This document shows positions 35,782-44,578 of a DNA stretch of 64,000 nt, in pieces. The DNA lies in contig UQFG01000004.1 in NCBI GenBank assembly GCA_900540175.1, forward strand, positions 49,335-113,334. Reading direction: 5' to 3'. The notes beneath the pieces were generated by a model that was not told the origin of the DNA, ran no database searches, and saw nothing but the letters and a program-made list of their open reading frames with translations. Positions within the stretch are counted from its first letter, which is position 1. Every line of letters starts with the position of its first letter. This stretch comes from an uncultured Mollicutes bacterium (GTDB lineage: Bacteria > Bacillota_I > Bacilli_A > Acholeplasmatales > Anaeroplasmataceae). A program made the position numbers and the translations under genes.

Positions 35782-35809
35782 TTGAAGATGTCAAAAAATA
35801 TGATATAAT
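35782..35809 (+). promoter_or_regulatory. Promoter of pfkA-pyk
   Basis: TTGAAG (35782-35787), 16-nt spacer, TATAAT (35804-35809). The -10 box overlaps an apparent ATG at 35808, which therefore cannot be the pfkA start. Confidence 0.75.
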
Positions 35810-35828
35810 GGTACTTGGAGTGATTAAA

Positions 35829-36782
35829 TTGAGGATTGGAGTTTTAACATCCGGCGGAGATGCCCCCGGTATGAATGCCACCATTCGTGCTGTTGTTCGT
35901 GCGGCGATCGCATCCGGTGATCAGGTTTTTGCGATTTACGACGGATACAAAGGATTGATCGAAGGTCATCTTGAAGAATTTTCCAGAAAAGATGTATCGG
36001 AAATCTTAAATAAAGGCGGTACGATTTTAGGTACGGCACGATTGCCGGAATTCAAATACGAACAAGTCAGACAATTGGCCATCAATCAATTGAAAAAGCA
36101 CGATATCGACGCTTTGATCGCCATCGGCGGAGACGGAACGTATACCGGCGCCTTGCGGCTTTGGGAAAGCGGTATTAAAACCATCGGTATTCCGGGGACG
36201 ATTGATAACGATATTGCCTCTACCGATTTTACGATCGGTTTTTCAACGGCTTTGAATACGGCGTGTGAGGCGATCGATAAATTACGGGATACTTGTTCAT
36301 CGCATCAGCGCTGTTCCATTATTGAAGTAATGGGTCGGTATTGCGGAGATTTGGCTTTATACTCCGGTATTTGCTGCGGAGCGGAATATATTATTACGAA
36401 AGATACCGGTTTGGATAAAGAAAAGTTATTGGCGGATTTAAAAGCCAATCGTTTGGCCGGAAGGCGGCATGCCATCGTCGTGATTTCCGAAAATCTGACA
36501 GATGTTTACCAACTGGCCAAAGAAGTGGAAACATATAGTGGATACGAATGTCGGGCAACGATTTTAGGATACATCCAGCGGGGTGGTTGTCCTACTCCGG
36601 AAGATCGGTTGTTGGCGGCACGACTCGGCAAATATGCGGTGGATTTATTGCATGAAAATATTTTCGGTGTCGCGGTCGGTGTGATCCATGACAAACTCCA
36701 TTATACACCTCTTGCCGAAGCACTGAAGATGCAAAGCAAATCAAACGAAGAACTTGAAAATTTGGTACAAAAAATTTCATAA
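35829..36782 (+). CDS. pfkA: ATP-dependent 6-phosphofructokinase
   Basis: Glycolytic control enzyme. The 317-residue protein matches group A ATP-PFK: RIGVLTSGGDAPGMN, GGDGT (100-104), PGTIDNDI (122-129) and EVMGRYCGDLALYSG. The start is a TTG at 35829, eight bases after GGAG: the upstream in-frame ATG lies in the -10 box, and TTG gives the usual N-terminus. The leader is then only about 13 nt. It is followed 20 nt later by pyk, as in many Bacillota. Confidence 0.93.
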   Translation: MRIGVLTSGGDAPGMNATIRAVVRAAIASGDQVFAIYDGYKGLIEGHLEEFSRKDVSEILNKGGTILGTARLPEFKYEQVRQLAINQLKKHDIDALIAIGGDGTYTGALRLWESGIKTIGIPGTIDNDIASTDFTIGFSTALNTACEAIDKLRDTCSSHQRCSIIEVMGRYCGDLALYSGICCGAEYIITKDTGLDKEKLLADLKANRLAGRRHAIVVISENLTDVYQLAKEVETYSGYECRATILGYIQRGGCPTPEDRLLAARLGKYAVDLLHENIFGVAVGVIHDKLHYTPLAEALKMQSKSNEELENLVQKIS

Positions 36783-36802
36783 TAAAGAAGGAGAAAGTGA
36801 AA

Positions 36803-38185
36803 ATGAAAAAAACAAAAGTAGTTTGTACAATCGGTCCTGCAAGTGAACAAAAAGAAACATTGGAAAAATTAATCGGTACGGCAGGCATGAACGTCATGCG
36901 GATGAATTTTTCGCATGGTGATTATGAAGAACAAGGATTCCGGATTCAAAATGTTAAGGCACTGAATGCCGAACACGGTTGGAATACCGGTATGATGCTT
37001 GATACAAAGGGTCCGGAAATCAGAACGGGTTATCTTGAAAACGATGAGCCGGTCTTGCTTCATACGGGAGATATTCTTCGGATTACAATGGATTATTCGT
37101 ATCTGGGAAATGCTAAAAAAGTAGCGATTTCCTATCCGGGATTATACGATGATATTTCGGTTGGCGGAAGAATTTTAGTTGAAGATGGAAACTTGACGTT
37201 AAAAGTAATCGAAAAAGACGCTTCTTGCAAAGAATTGGTTTGCGAAGTTCAAAATGACCGTAAGTTGAAAAACAAAAGAAACTGTAATGTTCCGGGCGTT
37301 ATTTTGAATATGCCTTACATTTCCCCGAAAGATAAAGCGGATATTGAATTTGCCTGTGATCAAGGACTTGATTTCATTGCGGCATCGTTTGTTCGTCGTC
37401 CGGATGATATCAAACAGATCCGTGATATTTTAGCCGCCAAAGGCAACGATCATATTAAGATCATTTCTAAAATCGAAAACCAAGAAGGCGTCAGCAATAT
37501 GGCTAAAATCATCGAACTTTCCGATGGTGTCATGGTAGCCCGCGGTGATTTAGGGGTTGATGTGGACGCATGGGATTTACCGGCCATCCAAAAAGAAATG
37601 ATTTACTTAGCACAATCAACCGGTAAGATCGTTGTTACCGCAACCCAAATGCTTGATTCCATGCAGCAAAATCCGCGTCCGACTCGTGCGGAAGTTTCGG
37701 ATTGCCACAATGCCGTATTGGATGGTACATCGGCAACAATGCTTTCCGGTGAATCGGCTCAAGGCGATTATCCGTTTGAAGCAGTTACGTATATGTCTAA
37801 AATCGATGAAAAGGCCGAAGATGACATCGATCATCAGTTGATGATTGAAAACGTTGTTTACGGTAAAGAAGAGAAAAACGAAGACGATGCCATCGGTCTT
37901 GCTTGTGCAACTTTGGCTGCTTATTTCGAAATTCCGGCCATTGTTGCGGAAGGAACAGTCGATTTAGCGCTTGCTTTATCTCAATACCGTCCGGCTACGG
38001 ATATCTATTTTGCGGTTGCATCTTGCGATGAAGCGCGTACGCTTTCGGTTGTATGGGGTGTACAAGCCGTTGTCGGTACTTACCAAGATGCCTTGGCTAA
38101 GGCTCAAAAAGAATTGAATATTGCTTCCGGGGACAAGATCATTAAAGTTTCGGATTGCAAATTAGAACTTGTAGAAGCAGAATAA
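36803..38185 (+). CDS. pyk: Pyruvate kinase
   Basis: Makes ATP and pyruvate from phosphoenolpyruvate. The 460-residue protein has the N-terminal KTKVVCTIGPASE, MRMNFSHGDYEEQ, DTKGPEIRTG, the catalytic ISKIENQEGVSNM, MVARGDLGVD and MLSGESAQGDYP. The PEP-utiliser tail found in Bacillus enzymes is absent. ATG 36803 sits nine bases after AAGGAG. It forms a two-gene operon with pfkA and is followed by a terminator. Confidence 0.96.
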   Translation: MKKTKVVCTIGPASEQKETLEKLIGTAGMNVMRMNFSHGDYEEQGFRIQNVKALNAEHGWNTGMMLDTKGPEIRTGYLENDEPVLLHTGDILRITMDYSYLGNAKKVAISYPGLYDDISVGGRILVEDGNLTLKVIEKDASCKELVCEVQNDRKLKNKRNCNVPGVILNMPYISPKDKADIEFACDQGLDFIAASFVRRPDDIKQIRDILAAKGNDHIKIISKIENQEGVSNMAKIIELSDGVMVARGDLGVDVDAWDLPAIQKEMIYLAQSTGKIVVTATQMLDSMQQNPRPTRAEVSDCHNAVLDGTSATMLSGESAQGDYPFEAVTYMSKIDEKAEDDIDHQLMIENVVYGKEEKNEDDAIGLACATLAAYFEIPAIVAEGTVDLALALSQYRPATDIYFAVASCDEARTLSVVWGVQAVVGTYQDALAKAQKELNIASGDKIIKVSDCKLELVEAE

Positions 38186-38188
38186 ACG

Positions 38189-38219
38189 AAAAAAGTGATC
38201 TGGAAACGGATCGCTTTTT
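38189..38219 (+). terminator. Intrinsic terminator of pfkA-pyk
   Basis: AAAAAGTGATC pairs with GATCGCTTTTT (one wobble), then more T. Confidence 0.8.
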
Positions 38220-38255
38220 CTTTTTAAAATACAGGTAACAGAAGGAGAAGCGAAA

Positions 38256-38786
38256 ATGAAAGTTTTAATAGTTTCGGATATTCACGGTTCGCTTGATTCG
38301 GCGCTTGCGATCCAGCGGATTTTCGAAGAAGAGAAATGTGAAAAAATAATTTGTTTGGGTGATGTATTGTACCACGGCCCCAGAAACGATTTGCCGCCTC
38401 AGTATAAGCCCAAAGAAGTCATTGCGATACTCAACCAATATGCCGATCAAATCATTTGCGTACAGGGAAACTGCGATGCGGAAGTCGATCAAATGGTTTT
38501 GGATTTTCCGATCCTTCCGTTTTACGATGCCACCATCAATGATAAAACATGTCATTTTGAGCACGGCCATCATTTGAAAATGGACGGTCATGTTGCTCAA
38601 ATGGTATTTTTCGGACATACGCATATTCCGCAAATGGAAGAAAAAAACGATACGATTTATTGGAATCCAGGTAGTATCACACTTCCCAAAAACGGATCGA
38701 AGAGAAGTTATCTTATTTGGGAGAATCATCTAATTACATTAAAAGATATAGACGGAAACGAACTTTTTTCTTTCCACTACGAATAA
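38256..38786 (+). CDS. YfcE/MJ0936-type metallophosphoesterase
   Basis: The 176-residue protein carries the full calcineurin-like motif series: VSDIHGSLD, CLGDVLYHGPRND, VQGNCD, GHHL and FGHTHIP, which bind a two-metal centre. YfcE-type enzymes cleave phosphodiesters in vitro; the natural substrate is unsettled. It closely follows the pyk terminator with its own AAGGAGAAG site and has its own terminator, so it is an independent unit. Confidence 0.88.
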   Translation: MKVLIVSDIHGSLDSALAIQRIFEEEKCEKIICLGDVLYHGPRNDLPPQYKPKEVIAILNQYADQIICVQGNCDAEVDQMVLDFPILPFYDATINDKTCHFEHGHHLKMDGHVAQMVFFGHTHIPQMEEKNDTIYWNPGSITLPKNGSKRSYLIWENHLITLKDIDGNELFSFHYE

Positions 38787-38813
38787 AAGATAGGAAAATA
38801 CCTATCTTTTTTT
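38785..38813 (+). terminator. Intrinsic terminator of the phosphoesterase gene
   Basis: AAAAGATAGG (38785-38794) pairs with CCTATCTTTT (38801-38810), then T. Confidence 0.85.
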
Positions 38814-38859
38814 CTTAAAACAACCTTTTCGTCCTATTGATTGGAATGGAGGCGGAAAA

Positions 38860-39366
38860 ATGTATGCGAAAAAAGAAAAAATCGCGATCGGTTGTTTGCT
38901 GATTCTTGTTTTCCTGTTTTTTGCAGGAAAAAAACAAACCGTTTTGTCGGAAGAAGAAAGCATAAACAACCGGTCGGTGGAGGTTCGTATAGAAGGTGCG
39001 GTTTTAAAGGAAACAACGCTTTATGTTCAGATGAATACGACCTATGCTTATTTGTTTCACCAATTACAGTATTTATGGAAGAAAGACAGTGATTTGAGTG
39101 GATTTGATCCGGAACAAAAAATTGTTTGTGACGTTACGATTGCGATTCCATCCAAACAACCGGTGATGTCATCTGGAAAAATCGTCATTCATCAAGCCAC
39201 GTTTGACCAATTGTTGCAGTTGTATCAGATCGGGGAAAAACGCGCCGAAAAAATATGGAATTATTTACAAGTCAATCGAACGATCGAATCATGGGAAAAA
39301 TTAAAAGAAATTACGGCTATATCGGATGCGGCTTTGGAAAAAATTAAAGAACAAGCCGTTTTGTAG
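38860..39366 (+). CDS. comEA: ComEA-like DNA receptor
   Basis: Captures double-stranded DNA at the membrane during natural transformation. The 168-residue protein has a single N-terminal membrane helix (about 8-23, IAIGCLLILVFLFFAG), an SLBB-type segment (VEVRIEGAVLKETTLYVQ) and a C-terminal helix-hairpin-helix region (HQATFDQLLQLYQIGEKRAE, then KLKEITAISDAALEKIKE). The HhH is diverged, lacking the usual Gly-Ile-Gly. GGAGGCGGAA precedes the ATG. The 3' end overlaps comEC. Confidence 0.82.
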   Translation: MYAKKEKIAIGCLLILVFLFFAGKKQTVLSEEESINNRSVEVRIEGAVLKETTLYVQMNTTYAYLFHQLQYLWKKDSDLSGFDPEQKIVCDVTIAIPSKQPVMSSGKIVIHQATFDQLLQLYQIGEKRAEKIWNYLQVNRTIESWEKLKEITAISDAALEKIKEQAVL

Positions 39367-41425
39367 TGAAGTCCACTTCTTTTTCTTTGCGCTTGTTTTG
39401 GTGTTGATTGCTTTAAAATATCCGTTTTTTTGGGTGCCTTTAAGTGTGTATGCTTTTTTTATCGGTACAAAAACAAAGTTGTTTTTCCCGATTCTTTTAT
39501 TGATCGTTTTCTTCTTAATTCGTTACCATCATGCAAGTTCGGTTAAACTGCCGAAAGAAGAAACGATGGAAGGAGTCTTTCAAGTTGTCGAGGAAAAAAG
39601 AAATTATTATGTTTTGAAAGGCGACTTTTTATTTTTGGTTTATAAAACCGATGATTCACTAAAACTGGGCGATGTGCTGAAAGCGACTGTTTCTATTACC
39701 ATTTTTGAAGAAAAATCGTATGAGGCGGATTTTGATGCGAAAGCGTATTATCTTTCCGAACACATTGTTGCCAAAGGAATTCTTCACACGTATGAATTGC
39801 TTGGTCAAAGCAATCCGCTTTTGATCTTGAAAAAAAACGTTTTTTCTTATTATCAACAGAAGTTGGAACAAACGGCTTCTGAGTATGTTCTTTCTTTTTT
39901 ATTCGCCCAACCAAAGATGGACGATTCTATACAAGATGCTTATCGACAATTGAATATCATTCATTTGCTTGCTATCAGCGGATTTCATTTTTATTTTCTT
40001 TATCGACTTTTATTGCGATTTTTCCGCTCGATTTTTAAAATAGAAGGACAAAAGGTGAGTTTAATGCTTTTGTTTTTTTATCTTGTTATAATCGGTTTTC
40101 CCGTTTCGGCTTGTCGGGCTTATTTATTTTTGCTTTTGTCGTTTTGGAATCGTCGTCAAAAAGTACAATATTCTTCCCTTGACCTTTACTCGTTTACTTT
40201 TATAATCATTGCTTTCGCAAATCCGCTTTGTTGTTATCAAAACAGTTTTATTTTGAGTTTTACAGTCAGTTTTATTCTGTTGTTTCGGCAAGAATTTGCT
40301 GCGTTTGGTCATCTGAAAAACCAATGTGTCCTGTCTTTTTTAGCTTATTTTTCGATTTTTCCGTTTGTGATTCAACAATCCAATGAGTTGAATTGGGTCG
40401 GTGTTTTGCTTTCGCCTTTATTAAGTTGGATTGCATCTGTCTTTTTGTTTCCGTATTTGATTGTATTACTAGTCGTTCCAATGGTATCGTTTTATCCTTT
40501 TTTAGCCTATTGGAATGATGCGTTGCTCTTTTTGGCGAATTTAGGAAAGAAAATCATATTTCCTTCCTTTTCTTGGTGGCAGACGGTTTTGTATTATGCG
40601 GTCTATGCCTTTGTGTTTTATTGTTGGTGCAATCGTTGTCACCGGAAAAAAGCGGTTGGCTTTTTGCTGCTCTTTTTATCTGTCTTTTTCATCCGAACGA
40701 CGACCAATCAAACCTTTGAAATTACGTTTATCGATGTCGGTCAAGGCGATTCTGCTCTCATCCGTTTAAAAGGCGGTGGGGTTGTTTTGATCGATTCTTA
40801 TTATGGGAACATCGACTATTTAAAAAAAGAAGGCATCCAAACGATTGATTATTTGATTTTGACTCATTTCGATCGGGATCATATGGATACGGCGCAGGAG
40901 GTGATCGAGCGATTTTCGGTCCGTCATTTCATCTATTCGGCTTATGAACCGTTGGAAGAAATACCGTTTGCCCATCAAGTGGTTTGTCTGCCGTTTCAAG
41001 GTGGGATGCAATTCGAATGCAACAAGTATCCTTTTTACTGCTTGGGACCTCAAGAAGAAGGAACATCTTCCAATGCCAATTCGTTGGTTTTTCAAGTTAC
41101 TTTGGAAAATCAAACGTTTCTTTTTACCGGAGATATCGAAGAAAAACAGGAAAAAGGTCTTTTGAATACGTACGGTTCGGCTTTGGCTTCCGATGTATTG
41201 AAGGTAGCCCATCATGGATCGATGACATCCAGCAGCGAAACTTTTTTAGCTTGTGTTCGTCCTAAGATTTCGGTTGTGAGTGTGGGGAAAAATCAATACG
41301 GATTTCCAAGCGCAGTGATTCTTGAGCGTTTAAAACGTTACGGAACGGTTTATACTACGAAAGAAAACGGGAATATTACGTTTCTTTTTCAAAATAATCG
41401 GTGGCAGGTTCAAGTGTATCGGTAG
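39326..41425 (+). CDS. comEC: ComEC competence channel with metallo-beta-lactamase-like domain
   Basis: Forms the inner-membrane channel for incoming single-stranded DNA. The 699-residue protein has an OB-like soluble part (about 70-150), a multi-helix Competence domain including LLAISGFHFYFLYRLL, and a C-terminal MBL-fold domain: FIDVGQGDSALI, LTHFDRDHMDTA, FTGDIEEK and VAHHGSMTS. ATG 39326 lies within the comEA end; no good ribosome site is visible there, so translation probably depends on coupling with comEA. The exact start is uncertain. Confidence 0.88.
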   Translation: MRLWKKLKNKPFCSEVHFFFFALVLVLIALKYPFFWVPLSVYAFFIGTKTKLFFPILLLIVFFLIRYHHASSVKLPKEETMEGVFQVVEEKRNYYVLKGDFLFLVYKTDDSLKLGDVLKATVSITIFEEKSYEADFDAKAYYLSEHIVAKGILHTYELLGQSNPLLILKKNVFSYYQQKLEQTASEYVLSFLFAQPKMDDSIQDAYRQLNIIHLLAISGFHFYFLYRLLLRFFRSIFKIEGQKVSLMLLFFYLVIIGFPVSACRAYLFLLLSFWNRRQKVQYSSLDLYSFTFIIIAFANPLCCYQNSFILSFTVSFILLFRQEFAAFGHLKNQCVLSFLAYFSIFPFVIQQSNELNWVGVLLSPLLSWIASVFLFPYLIVLLVVPMVSFYPFLAYWNDALLFLANLGKKIIFPSFSWWQTVLYYAVYAFVFYCWCNRCHRKKAVGFLLLFLSVFFIRTTTNQTFEITFIDVGQGDSALIRLKGGGVVLIDSYYGNIDYLKKEGIQTIDYLILTHFDRDHMDTAQEVIERFSVRHFIYSAYEPLEEIPFAHQVVCLPFQGGMQFECNKYPFYCLGPQEEGTSSNANSLVFQVTLENQTFLFTGDIEEKQEKGLLNTYGSALASDVLKVAHHGSMTSSSETFLACVRPKISVVSVGKNQYGFPSAVILERLKRYGTVYTTKENGNITFLFQNNRWQVQVYR

Positions 41426-41484
41426 AAAAAACGGCGCGGTTGTGTTACAATAAAACTATAAGCGTGTATCAGGAGGATGAAACG

Positions 41485-42705
41485 ATGAATGACTATAGGT
41501 ACTGGCTTTGTATGAACGAAAAAAAACTAAGGGGATGTTTTTTCTCGGATCCCGATTTCGGCTTTTATTTTTTCACAGAACCAACGTCGCTGGATCTTTC
41601 TTGGAACCGATTCGTGGATTTGACGATTCATCAGCAAAAAGTAACGGTTTGTTCCAATTCCACCAATCATTTTGAAGTTTATAGGTTGGAACAAAACGGA
41701 CAAAAAGTATATGCGTTCGCATTGGTGGAAAAGTGGCTGATGCCCACGCTCCAATATTTGACATTTGATGATCTATCTAGTTCCGGAATCGGACTTAACA
41801 GCGAGGAGTTACTGAAATTGTTTGCCCAAATCTGTATTTTACCGACCGGGAATTTTGTGGTCGGAAATGTTCAAGATTATATTACGGTGGTGGAACGGAT
41901 GATTCGTCCTTATCCGAATCAAGAATTCTTTTTCCGCGGACATTATAGTTATAAATATGCATTGATTCCATCGCTTTACCGCAAAAAACAGTACTATGAA
42001 CATGAAAATTTCATGTACATGGATTTTAAAACACAGTTTTATAACGAATTGTCGGATAAAAAGTATATTGAAATTTTAACGACCATGCAACATTATAAAA
42101 TGCCGACTCGGCTATTGGATACAACATCCAACCCGCTAGTCGCTTTATACATGGCGTGTGATAAACCGGTCGGTGATAAAAAAGGAACGCTTCCCATCGG
42201 GGAGGTAATTGTGATGCATGAGGAACGTAAGAATGTCAAATATTCCGATAGCAACGCGGTTACTTTGTTAGCCAGTCTGGCCGTACTGGAAACCAATTAC
42301 AAACAGGAACTTTACGAAAAAATCCAAGAAGCGATTGTCCGAAACGATCCGACCATTTATCAGAATTGCATTGCCTTTAAACGGTTCGTTGCCGAAGTGA
42401 AATCGGAGTTGCCGGTTTTTGATTTGGATTTTTTCAGCCCGGACGTTCTCTTAAAACCGCGACATGTCAAGGTGGGAATGATCAACGAACGCATCATTGC
42501 CCAATCGGGAAGTTTTATTCTGTTCGGCTTGTGTGATTACAATACCGGTGAATATACAAAATTAAATACGGTTCATCGTCAACGAATCTTTGTCGTTGAT
42601 AAAGAGAAAATTTCGAATCAGTTATCGATGCTCAATATCAATATGAGTACGATGTATCCGGATAAAGACCATACTTCCAGAACCATTACAAAAACATATG
42701 ATTAA
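41485..42705 (+). CDS. FRG-domain protein
   Basis: The 406-residue protein has in its middle FFFRGHYSYKYALIPSLYRK (from about residue 148) and MQHYKMPTRLLDTTSNPLVALYMACD, the two hallmarks of the FRG domain. This is a widespread domain of unknown biochemical activity, often in variable genome regions. No membrane segment or other known domain is evident; the N-terminal 140 residues are unrecognised. The start at ATG 41485 follows AGGAGG by eight bases. It lies between comEC and asnB, with only weak promoter candidates. Confidence 0.8.
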   Translation: MNDYRYWLCMNEKKLRGCFFSDPDFGFYFFTEPTSLDLSWNRFVDLTIHQQKVTVCSNSTNHFEVYRLEQNGQKVYAFALVEKWLMPTLQYLTFDDLSSSGIGLNSEELLKLFAQICILPTGNFVVGNVQDYITVVERMIRPYPNQEFFFRGHYSYKYALIPSLYRKKQYYEHENFMYMDFKTQFYNELSDKKYIEILTTMQHYKMPTRLLDTTSNPLVALYMACDKPVGDKKGTLPIGEVIVMHEERKNVKYSDSNAVTLLASLAVLETNYKQELYEKIQEAIVRNDPTIYQNCIAFKRFVAEVKSELPVFDLDFFSPDVLLKPRHVKVGMINERIIAQSGSFILFGLCDYNTGEYTKLNTVHRQRIFVVDKEKISNQLSMLNINMSTMYPDKDHTSRTITKTYD

Positions 42706-42708
42706 TAA

Positions 42709-42782
42709 AAATACCGCACATTTCACATTTTCGCTTTCTTTTCATACCTTAATAGAGGAAGTGATATGTTTGTGCGGTATTT
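42709..42782 (+). promoter_or_regulatory. 12-bp perfect inverted repeat spanning the asnB start
   Basis: AAATACCGCACA (42709-42720) and TGTGCGGTATTT (42771-42782) are perfectly complementary, separated by 50 nt that include the ribosome site. The right arm covers the TTG start and the first codons (Cys-Gly-Ile) of asnB, so folding would hide the start. There is no T run after it, arguing against a terminator. Confidence 0.6.
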
Positions 42783-44578
42783 GTTATAAAAGCAGTTTTT
42801 TCAATCCGACTGATAAAAATGAATTTATAAAAGCCTGTGATTTGCTCAATCACCGCGGTCCGGATGATGAAGGATACCTCTTTACCAAAAATCATTCGTT
42901 CGGTCACAAACGATTGGCCATTCGGGAAGTTTTAAAAGCCCGGCAACCGATGAGTTTGCTGAATTGTCATTTGGTGTATAATGGGGAACTTTACAATGGG
43001 GAAGAATTGGAAGAAAAATTGCATCAGTTAGGAGAATCGTTGGAATTTGCCAGCGATACGCTGTTGTTATTGAAACTTTTGATGGGTTTTGATACGACGA
43101 TTTTAAAAGAATTAAACGGTATCTTCAGTTTTGTTTATACCAAAGACGATCGTGTTTTGATTGTAAGGGATATGTTTGGTGTCAAACCGCTCTTTTATAC
43201 CATGATCGGGCAGGATATTATGGTGTCATCTGAAATCAAGTCGTTATTGTCGTATCGAAAACAAGCCGTTGTCGATCGGGAAGGGTTATGCGAGTTATTG
43301 GGAATGGGGCCGTCTCATAGTGAAGGAAAAACCATTTACAAAGGTATTTACGAAGTAAAACCCGGACACTATCTGACCTTTGATCAAGAAAACGGATTAA
43401 AGGATCACTGTTATTATCAATTGACGGCGCGTCCTTTTCATTTGAGTTACGATGAAACGGTTCAGGAAGTCAGACGTCTTTTGGATCGGTCGATCAAGCG
43501 CCAAATGATTTCCGATGTCGGTGTTTCCTGCTTCCTTTCCGGGGGATTGGATTCCAGCATTATTTCGACGATTGTTGCCAAAAACAAGGATCATTTGGAT
43601 ACGTACAGCATTGATTATGAAGATAACCGAAAAGATTTCGTTCCCAATCAATTTGAAGTCACATCCGATCGTGATTTTACAAAAAAAGTCAGTGAGGCGA
43701 TCGGTTCGAACCAGCATGATATTTTGATTGACAATCAAACGCTGGTAGATGGATTAAAACAAGCCGTTTTGTTTAAAGACGCTCCGGGAATGACCGATAT
43801 TGATTCTTCCATGTACTATTTGGCTCAGCAGATCGCCAAAACGCACAAGGTCAGTTTATCTGGGGAATGTGCCGATGAAATTTTCGGCGGTTATCCGTGG
43901 TTTTATAAAAAAGAAAAACGGATGACGAGTTTTCCTTGGATTCGCAATTTAGATGACAGAGAGAATTTCTTGCAACCGAAGTGGAAAGAAAAACTGCATT
44001 TGAAAGAATACGTTCAACAAGAATATACCAAAGCTTTGAATGAAACGCCGGTTTTGCCGACGGATACAAAGACGACCGTTCGCCAACGTCAGTTATCGTA
44101 CATCAATATGAGATATTTTATGACCAACTTACTGGATCGCAAAGATCGGATGACGATGGGGGCTTCTTTGGAAGTACGGGTTCCTTTTTGCGATAAAGAT
44201 TTGGTAGACTTCTTGTATAATGTTCCGTTTCAGTATAAGTATCGTTCTAAAGTCGAAAAGAAATTATTAAGGGATGCCTATGAAGGAACGGTCATAAAAG
44301 AAGTGGTTGACCGAAAAAAAAGCCCTTATCCCAAAAGCAATTCCAAAAAGTATCATCAAATGGTTGTCGGTTTATTGGAAGAAGTTTTAAAAAACCAAGA
44401 CAGTATTTTATATCGGCTGTTTGATATCACAAAAATTAGACATTTAATGGATACCGATGAGGAATTGAGCGTTCCTTGGTACGGGCAACTGATGCGGAAA
44501 ACGGCTTTTTTAGCCTATCTTTATCAAATCGATTATTGGTATCGAACCTATCATATCGAAATAGAAGGAGAGTTGTAA
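42770..44578 (+). CDS. asnB: Asparagine synthetase (glutamine-hydrolysing)
   Basis: Converts aspartate to asparagine with glutamine-derived ammonia. The 602-residue protein needs Cys at position 2 after Met removal. A TTG at 42770 gives Met-Cys-Gly-Ile-Cys, whereas earlier starts would bury the catalytic Cys; GAGGAAGTGA lies upstream. The glutaminase domain has NHRGPDDEG and LVYNGELYNGEE, the synthetase domain the PP-loop CFLSGGLDSS, SGECADEIFGGYP and LEVRVPFCD. The next gene overlaps by one base. Unlike CarA, its glutaminase site is intact. Confidence 0.93.
   Translation: MCGICYKSSFFNPTDKNEFIKACDLLNHRGPDDEGYLFTKNHSFGHKRLAIREVLKARQPMSLLNCHLVYNGELYNGEELEEKLHQLGESLEFASDTLLLLKLLMGFDTTILKELNGIFSFVYTKDDRVLIVRDMFGVKPLFYTMIGQDIMVSSEIKSLLSYRKQAVVDREGLCELLGMGPSHSEGKTIYKGIYEVKPGHYLTFDQENGLKDHCYYQLTARPFHLSYDETVQEVRRLLDRSIKRQMISDVGVSCFLSGGLDSSIISTIVAKNKDHLDTYSIDYEDNRKDFVPNQFEVTSDRDFTKKVSEAIGSNQHDILIDNQTLVDGLKQAVLFKDAPGMTDIDSSMYYLAQQIAKTHKVSLSGECADEIFGGYPWFYKKEKRMTSFPWIRNLDDRENFLQPKWKEKLHLKEYVQQEYTKALNETPVLPTDTKTTVRQRQLSYINMRYFMTNLLDRKDRMTMGASLEVRVPFCDKDLVDFLYNVPFQYKYRSKVEKKLLRDAYEGTVIKEVVDRKKSPYPKSNSKKYHQMVVGLLEEVLKNQDSILYRLFDITKIRHLMDTDEELSVPWYGQLMRKTAFLAYLYQIDYWYRTYHIEIEGEL

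Noticed and set aside
42698..42769. Longer N-terminus for asnB beginning at 42698
   Set aside because: It would bury the catalytic Cys2 and overlap the FRG gene; TTG 42770 gives the required Met-Cys-Gly-Ile.
42706..42769. T-box or known riboswitch before asnB
   Set aside because: No T-box bulge sequence or other familiar core was found; only the inverted repeat is present.
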